Of a stretch of DNA of 64,000 nucleotides, positions 1 through 7,755 are shown one piece after another. Location: contig JAVEUP010000009.1 of assembly GCA_034005525.1 (NCBI GenBank), positions 20,279 to 84,278 on the forward strand, given 5' to 3'. A model generated the notes under the pieces. It searched no databases, was not told where the DNA came from, and saw only the letters and a list, made by a program, of their open reading frames with translations. Made by a program: the position numbers and the translations under genes. Source of the stretch: PWXP01 sp034005525. GTDB taxonomy: Bacteria; Planctomycetota; Planctomycetia; Pirellulales; Thermoguttaceae. Position 1 is the first letter of the stretch, and each line of letters starts with the position of its first letter.

Positions 1-1
1 C

Positions 2-388
2 ACTTGCGGGGAAGCGTATCCGCCCGTGACCGTGGTCAAGGACGAGACCGTGGAAATGCCTTTCGGCGCCCCATTGCGGGCACGCGTTGCGGTATCGAAA
101 GCCGCCGCCAACCGAGTCAACCTGTCCCTATTCATCACCGGCGCCGTCGACGAGAATGTGACGGGCCTCTTCGTCAACGGCCGTCGCCCGCCCGAACCAC
201 GTTTCGTCATCACGGATTCCGACGGAAACGTCGTTCACCAAGGCGCCTTCGAGTATGGATGAGGCTTTACCTGCCGGTACCTGTGGCAGGTACCACCGGG
301 CACAACGGGTGAGTTCAACGTCCACGTCGAGTTGAATGCCGGGCCGTTCCAGACCGACAACACCGGAAAGAGTACGTTTACCCTGTAA
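2..388 (+). CDS. C-terminal part of a protein with an in-frame TGA (selenoprotein candidate)
   Basis: The frame is open from the window edge to a TGA at 260-262 and then, in the same frame, to a TAA at 386-388. The second part (GFTCRYLWQVPPGTTGEF and beyond) has the same beta-rich character as the first, so it reads as one protein of at least 128 codons interrupted by one UGA. The context is FEYG-[UGA]-GFTC, with a cysteine four residues after the UGA. A perfect hairpin follows the UGA at SECIS distance. Selenocysteine insertion is therefore plausible. A simple nonsense mutation (for example from TGC or TGT) is the alternative. The start lies outside the window and the product family is not recognised; it may be exported, since a cysteine sits near the visible start. 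Confidence 0.55.
268..292 (+). promoter_or_regulatory. Candidate bacterial SECIS hairpin after an in-frame UGA
   Basis: Positions 268-275 (TACCTGCC) pair perfectly with 285-292 (GGCAGGTA), leaving a 9-nt apical loop GGTACCTGT at 276-284. The loop starts 16 nt after the U of the UGA at 260 and begins with GG followed by U. This fits the usual description of bacterial SECIS elements: a short stem-loop just downstream of UGA with an early loop G. An 8-bp perfect stem in GC-rich DNA can also occur by chance. Confidence 0.5.
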
Positions 389-408
389 GGTAACCGTTGC
401 AGCGAACC

Positions 409-434
409 GCGCCGCCGCTCGTCAGCGGCGGCGC
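409..434. terminator. Hairpin between convergent genes
   Basis: An 11-bp perfect GC stem (409-419 with 424-434) closes a CGTC loop. It lies between the stop at 386-388 and the convergent stop of the aldo/keto reductase at 445. There is no T-tract on either side, so it may be a hairpin that protects 3' ends rather than a classical terminator. Confidence 0.5.
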
Positions 435-444
435 ATCATGGAGT

Positions 445-1455
445 TCAGTCGAATCCCTTGTGCTGGTCGCGGTGATGGCGGCTGCCGTACTCGGTGGTCT
501 TCCACGGCTCCATCTTGCCGTCGCTTCCGGCCTCTTCCGTTTGGGCCAGGAGTTGCTCCATCTCCCGCTCGGAAACCGGTTTGAAGGAGCGGGCCATCTG
601 GATGTCCTGCCGCAGGTCGTCGCGCGACTGGATGCCGCAAACAAGCGAGGTGATCGGCTGCGAGAGGGCGAAGCGGCGGCACAGTTCGGCGCCAATGCCC
701 AGCTTCTTCGGGATCAGCCCGCCGGCCAACCCCTTCATGCCGATCGCGGCGATCTTCCGCTCGTCACACACCGGCACGACTTCCTTCTGATAGCTTCGGT
801 AGTGGGCGTCGAGCAGATTGATGGGCATTTGCACGGTGTCCCACTCGAAAGGCCGCCCGATCAGCCGCAGGTGATGGTCGATGTCGCGGTGGCCGGTAAA
901 CCCGATATAGCGAACTTTGCCCTGCTTCCTCGCCTCGATCGCGGCACGGATGCCGCCCTGGTCGAACAGCCACTCGGAATCGATTGCCCAGTTGATTTCG
1001 TGGAACTGCCACAGATCAATCCGGTCGGTCTGCAGCCGGCGCAGGCTGTCCTCAAGGTGCTTCATGGCGCCGTCGTAGTCGCGGTCGCATACCTTGGTCA
1101 TCAGGAACACCTTATCGCGGCGTCCGCCCGTGGCCAGCGCTTTGCCCATCACTTCCTCGGCTCGGCCGGCGTGGTAGTCCCAGGCATTGTCGAAGAAGGT
1201 CATGCCCTGGTCGATTGCTTCGTGCATAATCCGAATAGCCTCGGCCTCCTCAGGCAGCCCAATGTGGTAGCCACCCAGGCCGACGATGGGAATCCGTTCG
1301 TCATGGCGTCCCAGCGGGCGCGTGGGGATCCCCGAGCTGCTATCGGCTTGCATGGCCATGGCCTGCCGGCCGAATCCGCCGGCCGCAAGGGCCGCCATGG
1401 CCGACTTCAAGAACGCGCGCCGCTCGACTTGAAACCGTTCGATTTCGTTGTTCAT
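445..1455 (-). CDS. Tat-exported aldo/keto reductase
   Basis: A 336-aa NAD(P)H-dependent oxidoreductase of the aldo/keto reductase (TIM-barrel) family. The N-terminus has a twin-arginine signal (RRAFLK at about residues 12-17, then an Ala-rich stretch ending near QAMA), so the folded enzyme is probably exported to the periplasm. The AKR tetrad is visible: D89 and Y94 in FFDNAWDY, K121 in LMTK and H152 in QFHE. LVCGIQS in the C-terminal third resembles the cofactor-binding end of the barrel. Exported AKRs of this kind are common in planctomycetes and lie beside other carbohydrate oxidoreductases, as here. The substrate cannot be deduced. Confidence 0.9.
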   Translation of the reverse strand: MNNEIERFQVERRAFLKSAMAALAAGGFGRQAMAMQADSSSGIPTRPLGRHDERIPIVGLGGYHIGLPEEAEAIRIMHEAIDQGMTFFDNAWDYHAGRAEEVMGKALATGGRRDKVFLMTKVCDRDYDGAMKHLEDSLRRLQTDRIDLWQFHEINWAIDSEWLFDQGGIRAAIEARKQGKVRYIGFTGHRDIDHHLRLIGRPFEWDTVQMPINLLDAHYRSYQKEVVPVCDERKIAAIGMKGLAGGLIPKKLGIGAELCRRFALSQPITSLVCGIQSRDDLRQDIQMARSFKPVSEREMEQLLAQTEEAGSDGKMEPWKTTEYGSRHHRDQHKGFD

Positions 1456-1584
1456 AACCCTCTCTCCATCAAGTGCATGCCGTAATGCCTCTCCCGCAGT
1501 TCAGGTTTCCCACAGAAAAGGTCGACGGTGCATTGTACGCAAGGCAGCCTGGGAAAAGCAAGTGACTTGTGAAGTTACGCATCG

Positions 1585-1629
1585 CAGCTTCCGATAGTAG
1601 ATGTCCTTGAACTGAACGATCATCGGCAG
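1585..1629 (-). pseudogene. 3' remnant of a DUF1080 gene
   Basis: On the minus strand this encodes PMIVQFKDIYYRKL, identical to the last residues of the ThuA-DUF1080 protein at 3398-4699. About 40 bp match the end of that gene almost base for base. No upstream DUF1080 sequence is present: immediately 5' the sequence changes to an IS91-type transposase remnant. It is a truncated copy left by a recombination or insertion event. Confidence 0.7.
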
Positions 1630-1935
1630 GCCAGCGGGTCGATCGCGTAGACCCGCTTGATGAGCATCACCCTGGTCTGGCTGCACCGGCTGGGCGCCGC
1701 AGCCTCTGAGGCCTCGTTGCGGGGCTCCTCGCTTGGCTGCACCACTGCCTCGGCCTCCGACGCCGTGCGACGCATTCGGCGGGCCTTGTTCAAATAACAG
1801 CCGTAATAGCGGATCAAGTGGCTGCCGTTCGGCGGAATGTGCTGCGTGAACTCAGCGAGGAACTCCAGCGGGTCGAGGACCTGGAAGTCCGGCGACCATC
1901 GCTGCGCGACGGTGCCCGCCCGGGCCGCGGCCGAG
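1627..1935 (-). pseudogene. IS91-family transposase C-terminal remnant
   Basis: The minus strand reads FQVLDPLEFLAEFTQHIPP, then SHLIRYYGCYLNKARRMRR, and further on VMLIKRVYAIDPLAC. These resemble the conserved C-terminal part of IS91/ISCR-type transposases (HIP..., RYYGWYSN..., L..RVY..DPL.CP). The frame ends at a TGA at about 1618-1620, exactly where the DUF1080 tail begins in another frame, so the cysteine-rich end is missing. The N-terminal and catalytic parts are absent. Identification is by remembered motif and the element is certainly not functional. Confidence 0.6.
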
Positions 1936-1945
1936 CCAAAATACG

Positions 1946-1991
1946 GACCATCGTAAAATGGTCTTGACTATTCTACGATGGCCTCGATAAT
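1946..1991 (+). promoter_or_regulatory. Promoter with overlapping inverted repeats, probably leaderless
   Basis: A -35 box TTGACT (1964-1969) and a -10 box GATAAT (1986-1991) are separated by 16 bp. The ATG of the ATPase at 2000 is only 8 nt past the -10, so the transcript would start at or next to the start codon. GACCAT/ATGGTC (1946-1951 and 1958-1963) and CCATCGTA/TACGATGG (1948-1955 and 1974-1981) form inverted repeats across the promoter and could be an operator. Confidence 0.6.
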
Positions 1992-1999
1992 GGTCGTCC

Positions 2000-3208
2000 A
2001 TGGAGATTCAGAAACGGCTTTACGATGCCCTGCTCGGGGAGCACTTGGCCAAGTACCGGCAGATGGCCTTCGTCACGGGGCCCCGGCAGGTGGGTAAGAC
2101 CACGACCTGCCGCAACCACGCCCAAAACTATGCGAATTGGGATAACGTGGACGACCGCGAACTGATCCTCGCCGGCCCGGCCCGGCTGGCGGGGCAACTG
2201 GGCTTGGACCGGCTCAGGGAGGCGGCGCCGGTGACCCTGTTCGACGAGTTGCACAAGTACCCACGTTGGAAACAATTCCTCAAGGGGTTTTTCGATACGT
2301 ATTCCGACCGGGTGCGCATGATTGTCACAGGCAGCAGCCGGATGGACGTCTATCGTCGCGGCGGCGACAGCCTCATGGGCCGCTACTTCCGATACCGGAT
2401 GCACCCCTTCTCGGTGGCCGAAACGTTGCACTGGGATATTCCCGACCCGCAGCACATCGTGCGTCCGCCCCGGAAGATCGCGCCGGCCCAGTGGGACGCC
2501 CTATGGCGCCACGGGGGCTATCCCGAGCCGTTCCTTAAGCGCGACGACCGCTTCAGCCGTCGGTGGCAATCGTTGCGCCTCGAGCAGCTCGTCCGGGAAG
2601 ACATCCGCGACCTGACCCAAATCCAGCAGCTCGACCAATTGGAGTCCCTAGTCCGCTTGCTTACCGGCCGCTCGGCTCGCCAACTGGTTTACGGCAACCT
2701 TGCGCAATCGGTTCGCGTATCGGTCGATACGGTGCGCCGCTGGGTTGAGGTGCTGCGCCACCTGCATTTGGGGTTCCTCGTCCGACCATGGTTCAAGAGC
2801 GTCGCACGGTCCTTGCGGAAGGAGCCAAAGTGGTTCCTCCGCGACTGGGCGTCCATTTCCGATCCCGGCGACCGAGCCGAATCGTTCGTCGCGTGCCACT
2901 TGCTCAAAGCAGTCGAAGGCTGGACGGATATGGGCCTGGGCGAGTTCGAGTTGGGTTACCTCCGCGACAAGGAGGGGCGCGAGGTCGACTTCGTGGTGGC
3001 TCGCGACGGCAAGCCGTGGTTCCTCCTTGAGGTGAAACAACACGACGAATCGGTCAGCAAGGCCCTAAAACACTATCAAGACCAACTCAAAGCGCCCTTT
3101 GCCTTCCAGGTGGTCCTCGACGCGAGCTACCTCGACGCCGATTGCTTCGCCCGGCCCGGCGCTCCCATTCTCGTTCCGGCCAAGACGTTTCTATCGCAAC
3201 TGCTGTGA
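2000..3208 (+). CDS. AAA ATPase with DUF4143 domain
   Basis: A 402-aa protein of the AAA_14/DUF4143 ATPase group. Walker A is GPRQVGKT (about 27-34), Walker B is VTLFDE (about 78-83), and VTGSSRMD is the sensor-like strand. The C-terminal DUF4143 half carries EVDFVVARDGKPWFLLEVK, a spacing seen in PD-(D/E)XK-like nuclease folds of this family. These ATPases are scattered single genes, often horizontally acquired, with no firmly established role. No ribosome-binding site precedes the ATG and the promoter abuts it, so a leaderless mRNA is likely. It stands alone, between an IS91 scar and the convergent ThuA/DUF1080 gene. Confidence 0.85.
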   Translation: MEIQKRLYDALLGEHLAKYRQMAFVTGPRQVGKTTTCRNHAQNYANWDNVDDRELILAGPARLAGQLGLDRLREAAPVTLFDELHKYPRWKQFLKGFFDTYSDRVRMIVTGSSRMDVYRRGGDSLMGRYFRYRMHPFSVAETLHWDIPDPQHIVRPPRKIAPAQWDALWRHGGYPEPFLKRDDRFSRRWQSLRLEQLVREDIRDLTQIQQLDQLESLVRLLTGRSARQLVYGNLAQSVRVSVDTVRRWVEVLRHLHLGFLVRPWFKSVARSLRKEPKWFLRDWASISDPGDRAESFVACHLLKAVEGWTDMGLGEFELGYLRDKEGREVDFVVARDGKPWFLLEVKQHDESVSKALKHYQDQLKAPFAFQVVLDASYLDADCFARPGAPILVPAKTFLSQLL

Positions 3209-3397
3209 CGCCCTGGTCGAATATGGGGCAGAGGACGTTTCGGAAACGACCGACTGCCGCACCCCGAAGTGCCTCCGGCGGACACGCCAACTGAAGGTGG
3301 GCCGGGCCGAGGTCCGACAGTGTCATGAAGGGGGGCTATATCAGGAGGTCTGCGCGAACTCCCCTGCGAATGGTTGCGCAGCATGAGACGCCGCGGA

Positions 3398-4699
3398 TTA
3401 CAGCTTGCGATAGTAGATGTCCTTGAACTGAACGATCATGGGCGGGCCGACGTGGACTTGCAGCGCGAGCGCGCCGCGGACGAGGCGGCGCGGGTCGCGG
3501 TCGTCCAGTTCGCACATGGTGACGCCGTTGATCTTCAATACCATGTGCCCGCCCTTCGCAGTGACGGTGTAGTCGTTCCATTCATCCAAGTTGATGGCCT
3601 TCCAGATGAGGAATGCGTTCTCCTTGAGTTTCGTCTCGTCAGTTGTCTGACCAGTGATGGCGCCGTCGCGCACCGACCAGAGATTCCGGTCGCCGTCCCA
3701 GCCGTCGAGGGTCTTTCCGTCGAACAGGGAGACGAATCCGTCGCGCGGCTCTACCGGCGCTTGCAGGTCTCCGCAGGCGAATTGGATGGCATCGAGGTAG
3801 AACTGCAAGATAGCCGGATTCCGGTACAACTCGGCCCGGTGGCCGAACCCGGTGTAGAAGACGCGCCCTTTGCCGTACGGTTTCACCCACGCCTGCGCAA
3901 ATTCGCCCTCGGGATGCTGAATCCACTTCACCTCCATGTTCGTGTTTTCCTTGTCGAGTGACAGCAGCACGCGCAGCTTCGTCAGGTCCTGCGGCTTCCG
4001 CCGGTCGTGCGGATCGCTGTGCTGGTAGATTTCGTCGGCCAGGCGGAAGTCCTTGCCGCCGAAGGCGGCGACCAGGGGATGGTCGGGCTCGTCGACCTGA
4101 ATTCCCACCTCCTCGTTCCACGGATGGCCTGAAAATCGGCCTCCGAGCAACTCGTGGAACTCGGGCCAGTGCGCGTTCGCACCGGTCGCGAAATGGTACG
4201 CCATCAACCCGCGGCCGCCGGCAACGTAGTCGAGCAAGCTCTTGCGGAGTACCTGCTCGACCGCGTCCTTGTCGGTGCCGTGCTTGCGGAACTCGGGGCG
4301 CTCGATGTCGGCGTCGGTGGGTGTGATCCATGGTCCGGCCGTGTTGTTGAGCACCACGGCGTCGAATCGCCCGATGTTCTCCGGCAGGAACATCGCCAGG
4401 TCGCTGGTAACCACCGGCTTGTAGGCGCCGCTCTTCTCGCCCAACGCCTGCATGGCATAGCTTCCGTACGGCACGCAGTAGCCCGCGTGCGGGTCTTTCT
4501 CCGGGTAGAGATGGTCCGGCGTATTGAACACGAGCACGGTGCGGGGCTTCTTCGGAGCGACCCGCGGTTGCTCCGGTGCGGCCTGCCAGATTTCTTTCTG
4601 CCGGTGCTCCGACAGTTCTTCGACTTGGGCCGCCGCGGCGCAGGTCGTCACGAGAAGCAGGGCCAAAAGGACGTGCCATACAGGGGGCGAACTTCGCAT
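3398..4699 (-). CDS. Exported ThuA / DUF1080 two-domain protein
   Basis: A 433-aa secreted protein. A signal peptide (MRSSPPVWHVLLALLLVTTC, cleavage near AAAA) is followed by a ThuA-like glutamine-amidotransferase-fold domain (about 50-300, from TVLVFNTPDHLYP) and a C-terminal DUF1080 (3-keto-disaccharide hydrolase) domain from about 318 (FVSLFDGKTLDGW). Planctomycetes carry many such proteins, thought to process oxidised sugars together with Gfo/Idh/MocA oxidoreductases, and two of these lie directly upstream in the same orientation. The DUF1080 domain looks short: FLIW is followed almost at once by DEWNDYTV, so the middle strands usual in the family seem to be missing. Activity of this domain is therefore uncertain. 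Confidence 0.85.
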   Translation of the reverse strand: MRSSPPVWHVLLALLLVTTCAAAAQVEELSEHRQKEIWQAAPEQPRVAPKKPRTVLVFNTPDHLYPEKDPHAGYCVPYGSYAMQALGEKSGAYKPVVTSDLAMFLPENIGRFDAVVLNNTAGPWITPTDADIERPEFRKHGTDKDAVEQVLRKSLLDYVAGGRGLMAYHFATGANAHWPEFHELLGGRFSGHPWNEEVGIQVDEPDHPLVAAFGGKDFRLADEIYQHSDPHDRRKPQDLTKLRVLLSLDKENTNMEVKWIQHPEGEFAQAWVKPYGKGRVFYTGFGHRAELYRNPAILQFYLDAIQFACGDLQAPVEPRDGFVSLFDGKTLDGWDGDRNLWSVRDGAITGQTTDETKLKENAFLIWKAINLDEWNDYTVTAKGGHMVLKINGVTMCELDDRDPRRLVRGALALQVHVGPPMIVQFKDIYYRKL

Positions 4700-4715
4700 G
4701 GTTGATGTCTCCTGG

Positions 4716-6167
4716 TTACAGACTCCAGCCGTGCCGATACTCGCAGCGCAGCAGGGCGTCGGCCTCGGCGTTGTTGGTGATCTTCATGGCAAGCGGATCA
4801 TACTCCAGCGGACCTTCAAACTGGGTTGCCACGTTGCCCAGCATGAGGAACTCGTTCAGCGGGCCGCTGAAGTCGAAGTTCGAGAGGCCCGGCGTCTCGC
4901 CCCGGCACGCCTTGAACCACTCCTGCTCCGGCCCGCCCTGCCGCGGCAGCACTTGCGGCGGGGCCTCGATCCCGGCGAACTTCTCCTCCGGCAACAGCAC
5001 GGTCGTGGCGCTGTGTCCGGTACCGTACACGTGCCCCTCGTCGCACACCATCAGGCTCCCGGCATGGGTGCTGAAGGGCTGCTTATCCTGCCCGCCCGGG
5101 TCCGCGGGCGGGCGCATCAGACGCTGCATCGTGTAGAATATGTCCTTCACCGCACCGCTGCCGTTGTACCAGGTCAAGCGGATGGGCGGCAGATCGCCGC
5201 GGGCGGGCAGATCGTAGTGGACCGTTTCCCATCGCGGGAAGTTCACCCGAAGCACCTCCGGGACCACCGCCTCCACGCGGATCGGGGCCGCGGCGTCGGC
5301 CGACCAGAGCGCATTGACCTTAAGCGCCGTGAAGGCCAGCGCCGCGGAATGCGAGGCCCAATTGCCGAGTTGGCCCGTACCGAACTCGCGCCACGCCCAC
5401 CGCTGGGTCCACTGACGATGGTACGGGCGGAACGCCGCCGGCCCCAGCCATAGGTCCCAATGGAACCCTTCGGGCACCGGTTGCTCCTCCTGCGGCGGCT
5501 CGCGCAGGCCCGACCCGCCGGCGCCGTTCCACACATGGGCTTCGCGAACGGTGCCCAGCGCGCCGTTCCAGATCAGTTCAACGGTCCGCCGAAACTCGCC
5601 GCTGGCCATGCCCTGGTTGCCCATTTGCGTGGCCACCTTGTGCTCGCGGGCGAGTTGTCTCAGCGCCCGTGATTCATGCACGGTGCGCGTCAGCGGTTTC
5701 TCGCAGAAGACGTGCTTGCCCGCCCGGATGGCGCCGGCCGCAACGACGGCGTGGCTGTGGTCGGGCGTGGCGATAACCACCGCGTCGATGCCGGCGCCCA
5801 TGTCGTCGAGCATCTTGCGGAAATCGTGAAACGTCCGTGGCTTGTCCTGCACAAGACGACCGTATTCCGCCGCCCGGCTCCGCTCCCAGGCGTGTTCCGA
5901 GCCGGCATACTTCGCGGCGGCAGACTCCCACCGGGTGAACGTCTCGTCCAGCTTCCGTTGATCGACGTCGCACAGGGCCGCGACCCTTTCCATGGCGGGT
6001 ATCGTGTCGACAAACCAGGTCCCCCGTCCGCCGACGCCCACCAGCGCAACGTTCAGCTTCTCGTTCGCCGCGTAGCTGCGGGCGGCGCCTGCCGGCAGGA
6101 TGGTGACAACTGCGCCGGCAGCCGCCGACGCCTGAAGAAAACGCCTTCGCGAAACACGGAGGTTCAT
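4716..6167 (-). CDS. Tat-exported Gfo/Idh/MocA oxidoreductase
   Basis: A 483-aa NAD(P)-dependent dehydrogenase of the Gfo/Idh/MocA family. A twin-arginine signal (SRRRFLQ at about 6-12, followed by an Ala-rich core) points to export. The Rossmann fold begins at NVALVGVGGRGTW. The EKP motif (HVFCEKPLTRT) supplies the Lys-Pro that contacts the nicotinamide and substrate. The C-terminal alpha/beta domain ends YRHGWSL. It is 16 bp upstream of the ThuA/DUF1080 gene and 21 bp downstream of a paralogue, so the three probably form one transcript acting on oxidised or keto sugars in the periplasm. The exact substrate is unknown. Confidence 0.9.
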   Translation of the reverse strand: MNLRVSRRRFLQASAAAGAVVTILPAGAARSYAANEKLNVALVGVGGRGTWFVDTIPAMERVAALCDVDQRKLDETFTRWESAAAKYAGSEHAWERSRAAEYGRLVQDKPRTFHDFRKMLDDMGAGIDAVVIATPDHSHAVVAAGAIRAGKHVFCEKPLTRTVHESRALRQLAREHKVATQMGNQGMASGEFRRTVELIWNGALGTVREAHVWNGAGGSGLREPPQEEQPVPEGFHWDLWLGPAAFRPYHRQWTQRWAWREFGTGQLGNWASHSAALAFTALKVNALWSADAAAPIRVEAVVPEVLRVNFPRWETVHYDLPARGDLPPIRLTWYNGSGAVKDIFYTMQRLMRPPADPGGQDKQPFSTHAGSLMVCDEGHVYGTGHSATTVLLPEEKFAGIEAPPQVLPRQGGPEQEWFKACRGETPGLSNFDFSGPLNEFLMLGNVATQFEGPLEYDPLAMKITNNAEADALLRCEYRHGWSL

Positions 6168-6188
6168 TGCAGGTCTCCTTCGTACGTA

Positions 6189-7646
6189 TTACAGAGTCCA
6201 ACCTTCGCGGTAGGGCGGCCGAAGTGCCGAATCGGCCTCGGCATGGTTGACAATCCGGCAGGCGACCGGATCGAACTCCAGAGCCTCCTCGGGAAACAGC
6301 GAAGCCACGTTGGCCAGCAGGTACCATTCCACGAACGGGCCGCTGAACTTGCTGAAACAGCCCATCGCCGGCGGCCCTTCCTTCATGCCCTGGACCCAGC
6401 CGCGCAGAAACTTGCCAGGCAGCGGGCGCGGCAGCGACTCCGGCGGAGAGCCGACATCCTTGAACTTCGCCTCGGGCAGCATGGCAACCGTGCCGCAGCC
6501 GTGCCCAAACGTGTACATCACCCCCTCCGTGCCCACCCATAGGTTGCCTACCCAACTCTTCCAGCGTTCATCGTCGGCGCTGCCCCACTGCGGGTGCTTC
6601 TTGAACAATTCTCCAACGGTGCCGCGAAAACGCTCGGCGGCGTCTTGCCCGCCGGAGTACCAGGTGAGGCGGAGAGGCGGCATGTCCAGCCTCGCGGGAA
6701 CGTCCCACCGGACGATGCGCCAGCGGGGGAAGGTGGCCTCGGGCACCTCGGAGACCTCGGCGGTGACCTTGATCGTTTTCGCGCCGGCGGCGGGCGGCTG
6801 CTTGTCGACCGGCCAGAGCGAGTCCAGCTTCATCGCCTTGTAGAGGGTTGCCCAGAGGTGCGCACCCCACCAGCCCGGATGGCCCGACGAGAAGTCGCGC
6901 CACATGGCGTGCCGCAGCCAGTCGGGATGGTAAGGCCGATGCGCCGCCGGTCCCAGCCAGAGGTCCCAATTGAGATGGTCCGGCACGTCGTGCGCGTTCG
7001 CCGGCGGGTTCCGAGGCCCGGCGCCGCCGCCGCCCCACATATGGATCTCGCGAATCTCGCCGAGCGTGCCCGCCCACACGTGCTCCACGACGGAAACGTT
7101 ATACCCACCCTGGTTGCCCATTTGCGTCGAAAGCCCGGTCTGATGGGTCAGTTCAGCCAGGGTGCGGGCTTCAAGGTGCGTGCGGGTGAGTCCTTTCTCG
7201 CAGAACACGTGCAGCCCGGCGCGCAGGGCGCAGGCCGAGGGCGCGGCGTGCGTATGGTCGGGCGTGGCGACCACGACGGCGTCCAGTCGCGGCGCCATCT
7301 CGTCGATCATCACGCGGAAGTCTTCGTACTTCGGGACGTCGGGATAGCGTTGAAAGGCCGGGGCGGCCTTTTCGCGGTTCACATCGCACAGGGCGGCAAT
7401 ACGGCCGCCAATCTGCTGCCGCACCGAGGACCAGCCCTCCTCTTCAACGAACCCCGAGCCCCGTCCGCCAACCCCCACCACGGCCACCTGCAACTGTTCG
7501 TTGGCCGCATAGCCGCGAGCCCGTCCGTGCGGGATCAGCCACGCCCCCACTCCTGCGGCGGCCGCGGCCCGGAGGAGCCTTCGGCGGGTAAGCCCGCCCT
7601 GAGGCGTCGCATGCCGCCCGCTCTGCCCATTGTTCAAAATGGTCAT
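6189..7646 (-). CDS. Tat-exported Gfo/Idh/MocA oxidoreductase (paralogue)
   Basis: A 485-aa paralogue of the next gene: same layout, same kind of C-terminus (YREGWTL), tandem orientation. TRRRLLRAAAAAGVGAWL is the Tat signal and VAVVGVGGRGSGF the dinucleotide-binding loop. The usual EKP motif reads EKG here (HVFCEKGLTRTH), a substitution at the residue after the catalytic-site lysine that may change cofactor or substrate handling. TPDHTHA and QMGNQGGYN are family hallmarks. Probably a duplication that has diverged in specificity. Confidence 0.9.
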   Translation of the reverse strand: MTILNNGQSGRHATPQGGLTRRRLLRAAAAAGVGAWLIPHGRARGYAANEQLQVAVVGVGGRGSGFVEEEGWSSVRQQIGGRIAALCDVNREKAAPAFQRYPDVPKYEDFRVMIDEMAPRLDAVVVATPDHTHAAPSACALRAGLHVFCEKGLTRTHLEARTLAELTHQTGLSTQMGNQGGYNVSVVEHVWAGTLGEIREIHMWGGGGAGPRNPPANAHDVPDHLNWDLWLGPAAHRPYHPDWLRHAMWRDFSSGHPGWWGAHLWATLYKAMKLDSLWPVDKQPPAAGAKTIKVTAEVSEVPEATFPRWRIVRWDVPARLDMPPLRLTWYSGGQDAAERFRGTVGELFKKHPQWGSADDERWKSWVGNLWVGTEGVMYTFGHGCGTVAMLPEAKFKDVGSPPESLPRPLPGKFLRGWVQGMKEGPPAMGCFSKFSGPFVEWYLLANVASLFPEEALEFDPVACRIVNHAEADSALRPPYREGWTL

Positions 7647-7755
7647 CGTGATTCTCCCTGGTCAAGGTTTCGATATCACGTCCCCCCTGAACACCCCTGA
7701 TGATACGGCGCGGGTTTCCGGCGGTCCATACCCCACCGCGGTCCGTACGAATCGA

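Noticed and set aside
397..1485. 362-aa plus-strand ORF
   Set aside because: Antisense to the aldo/keto reductase, whose catalytic tetrad and Tat signal are clear on the minus strand.
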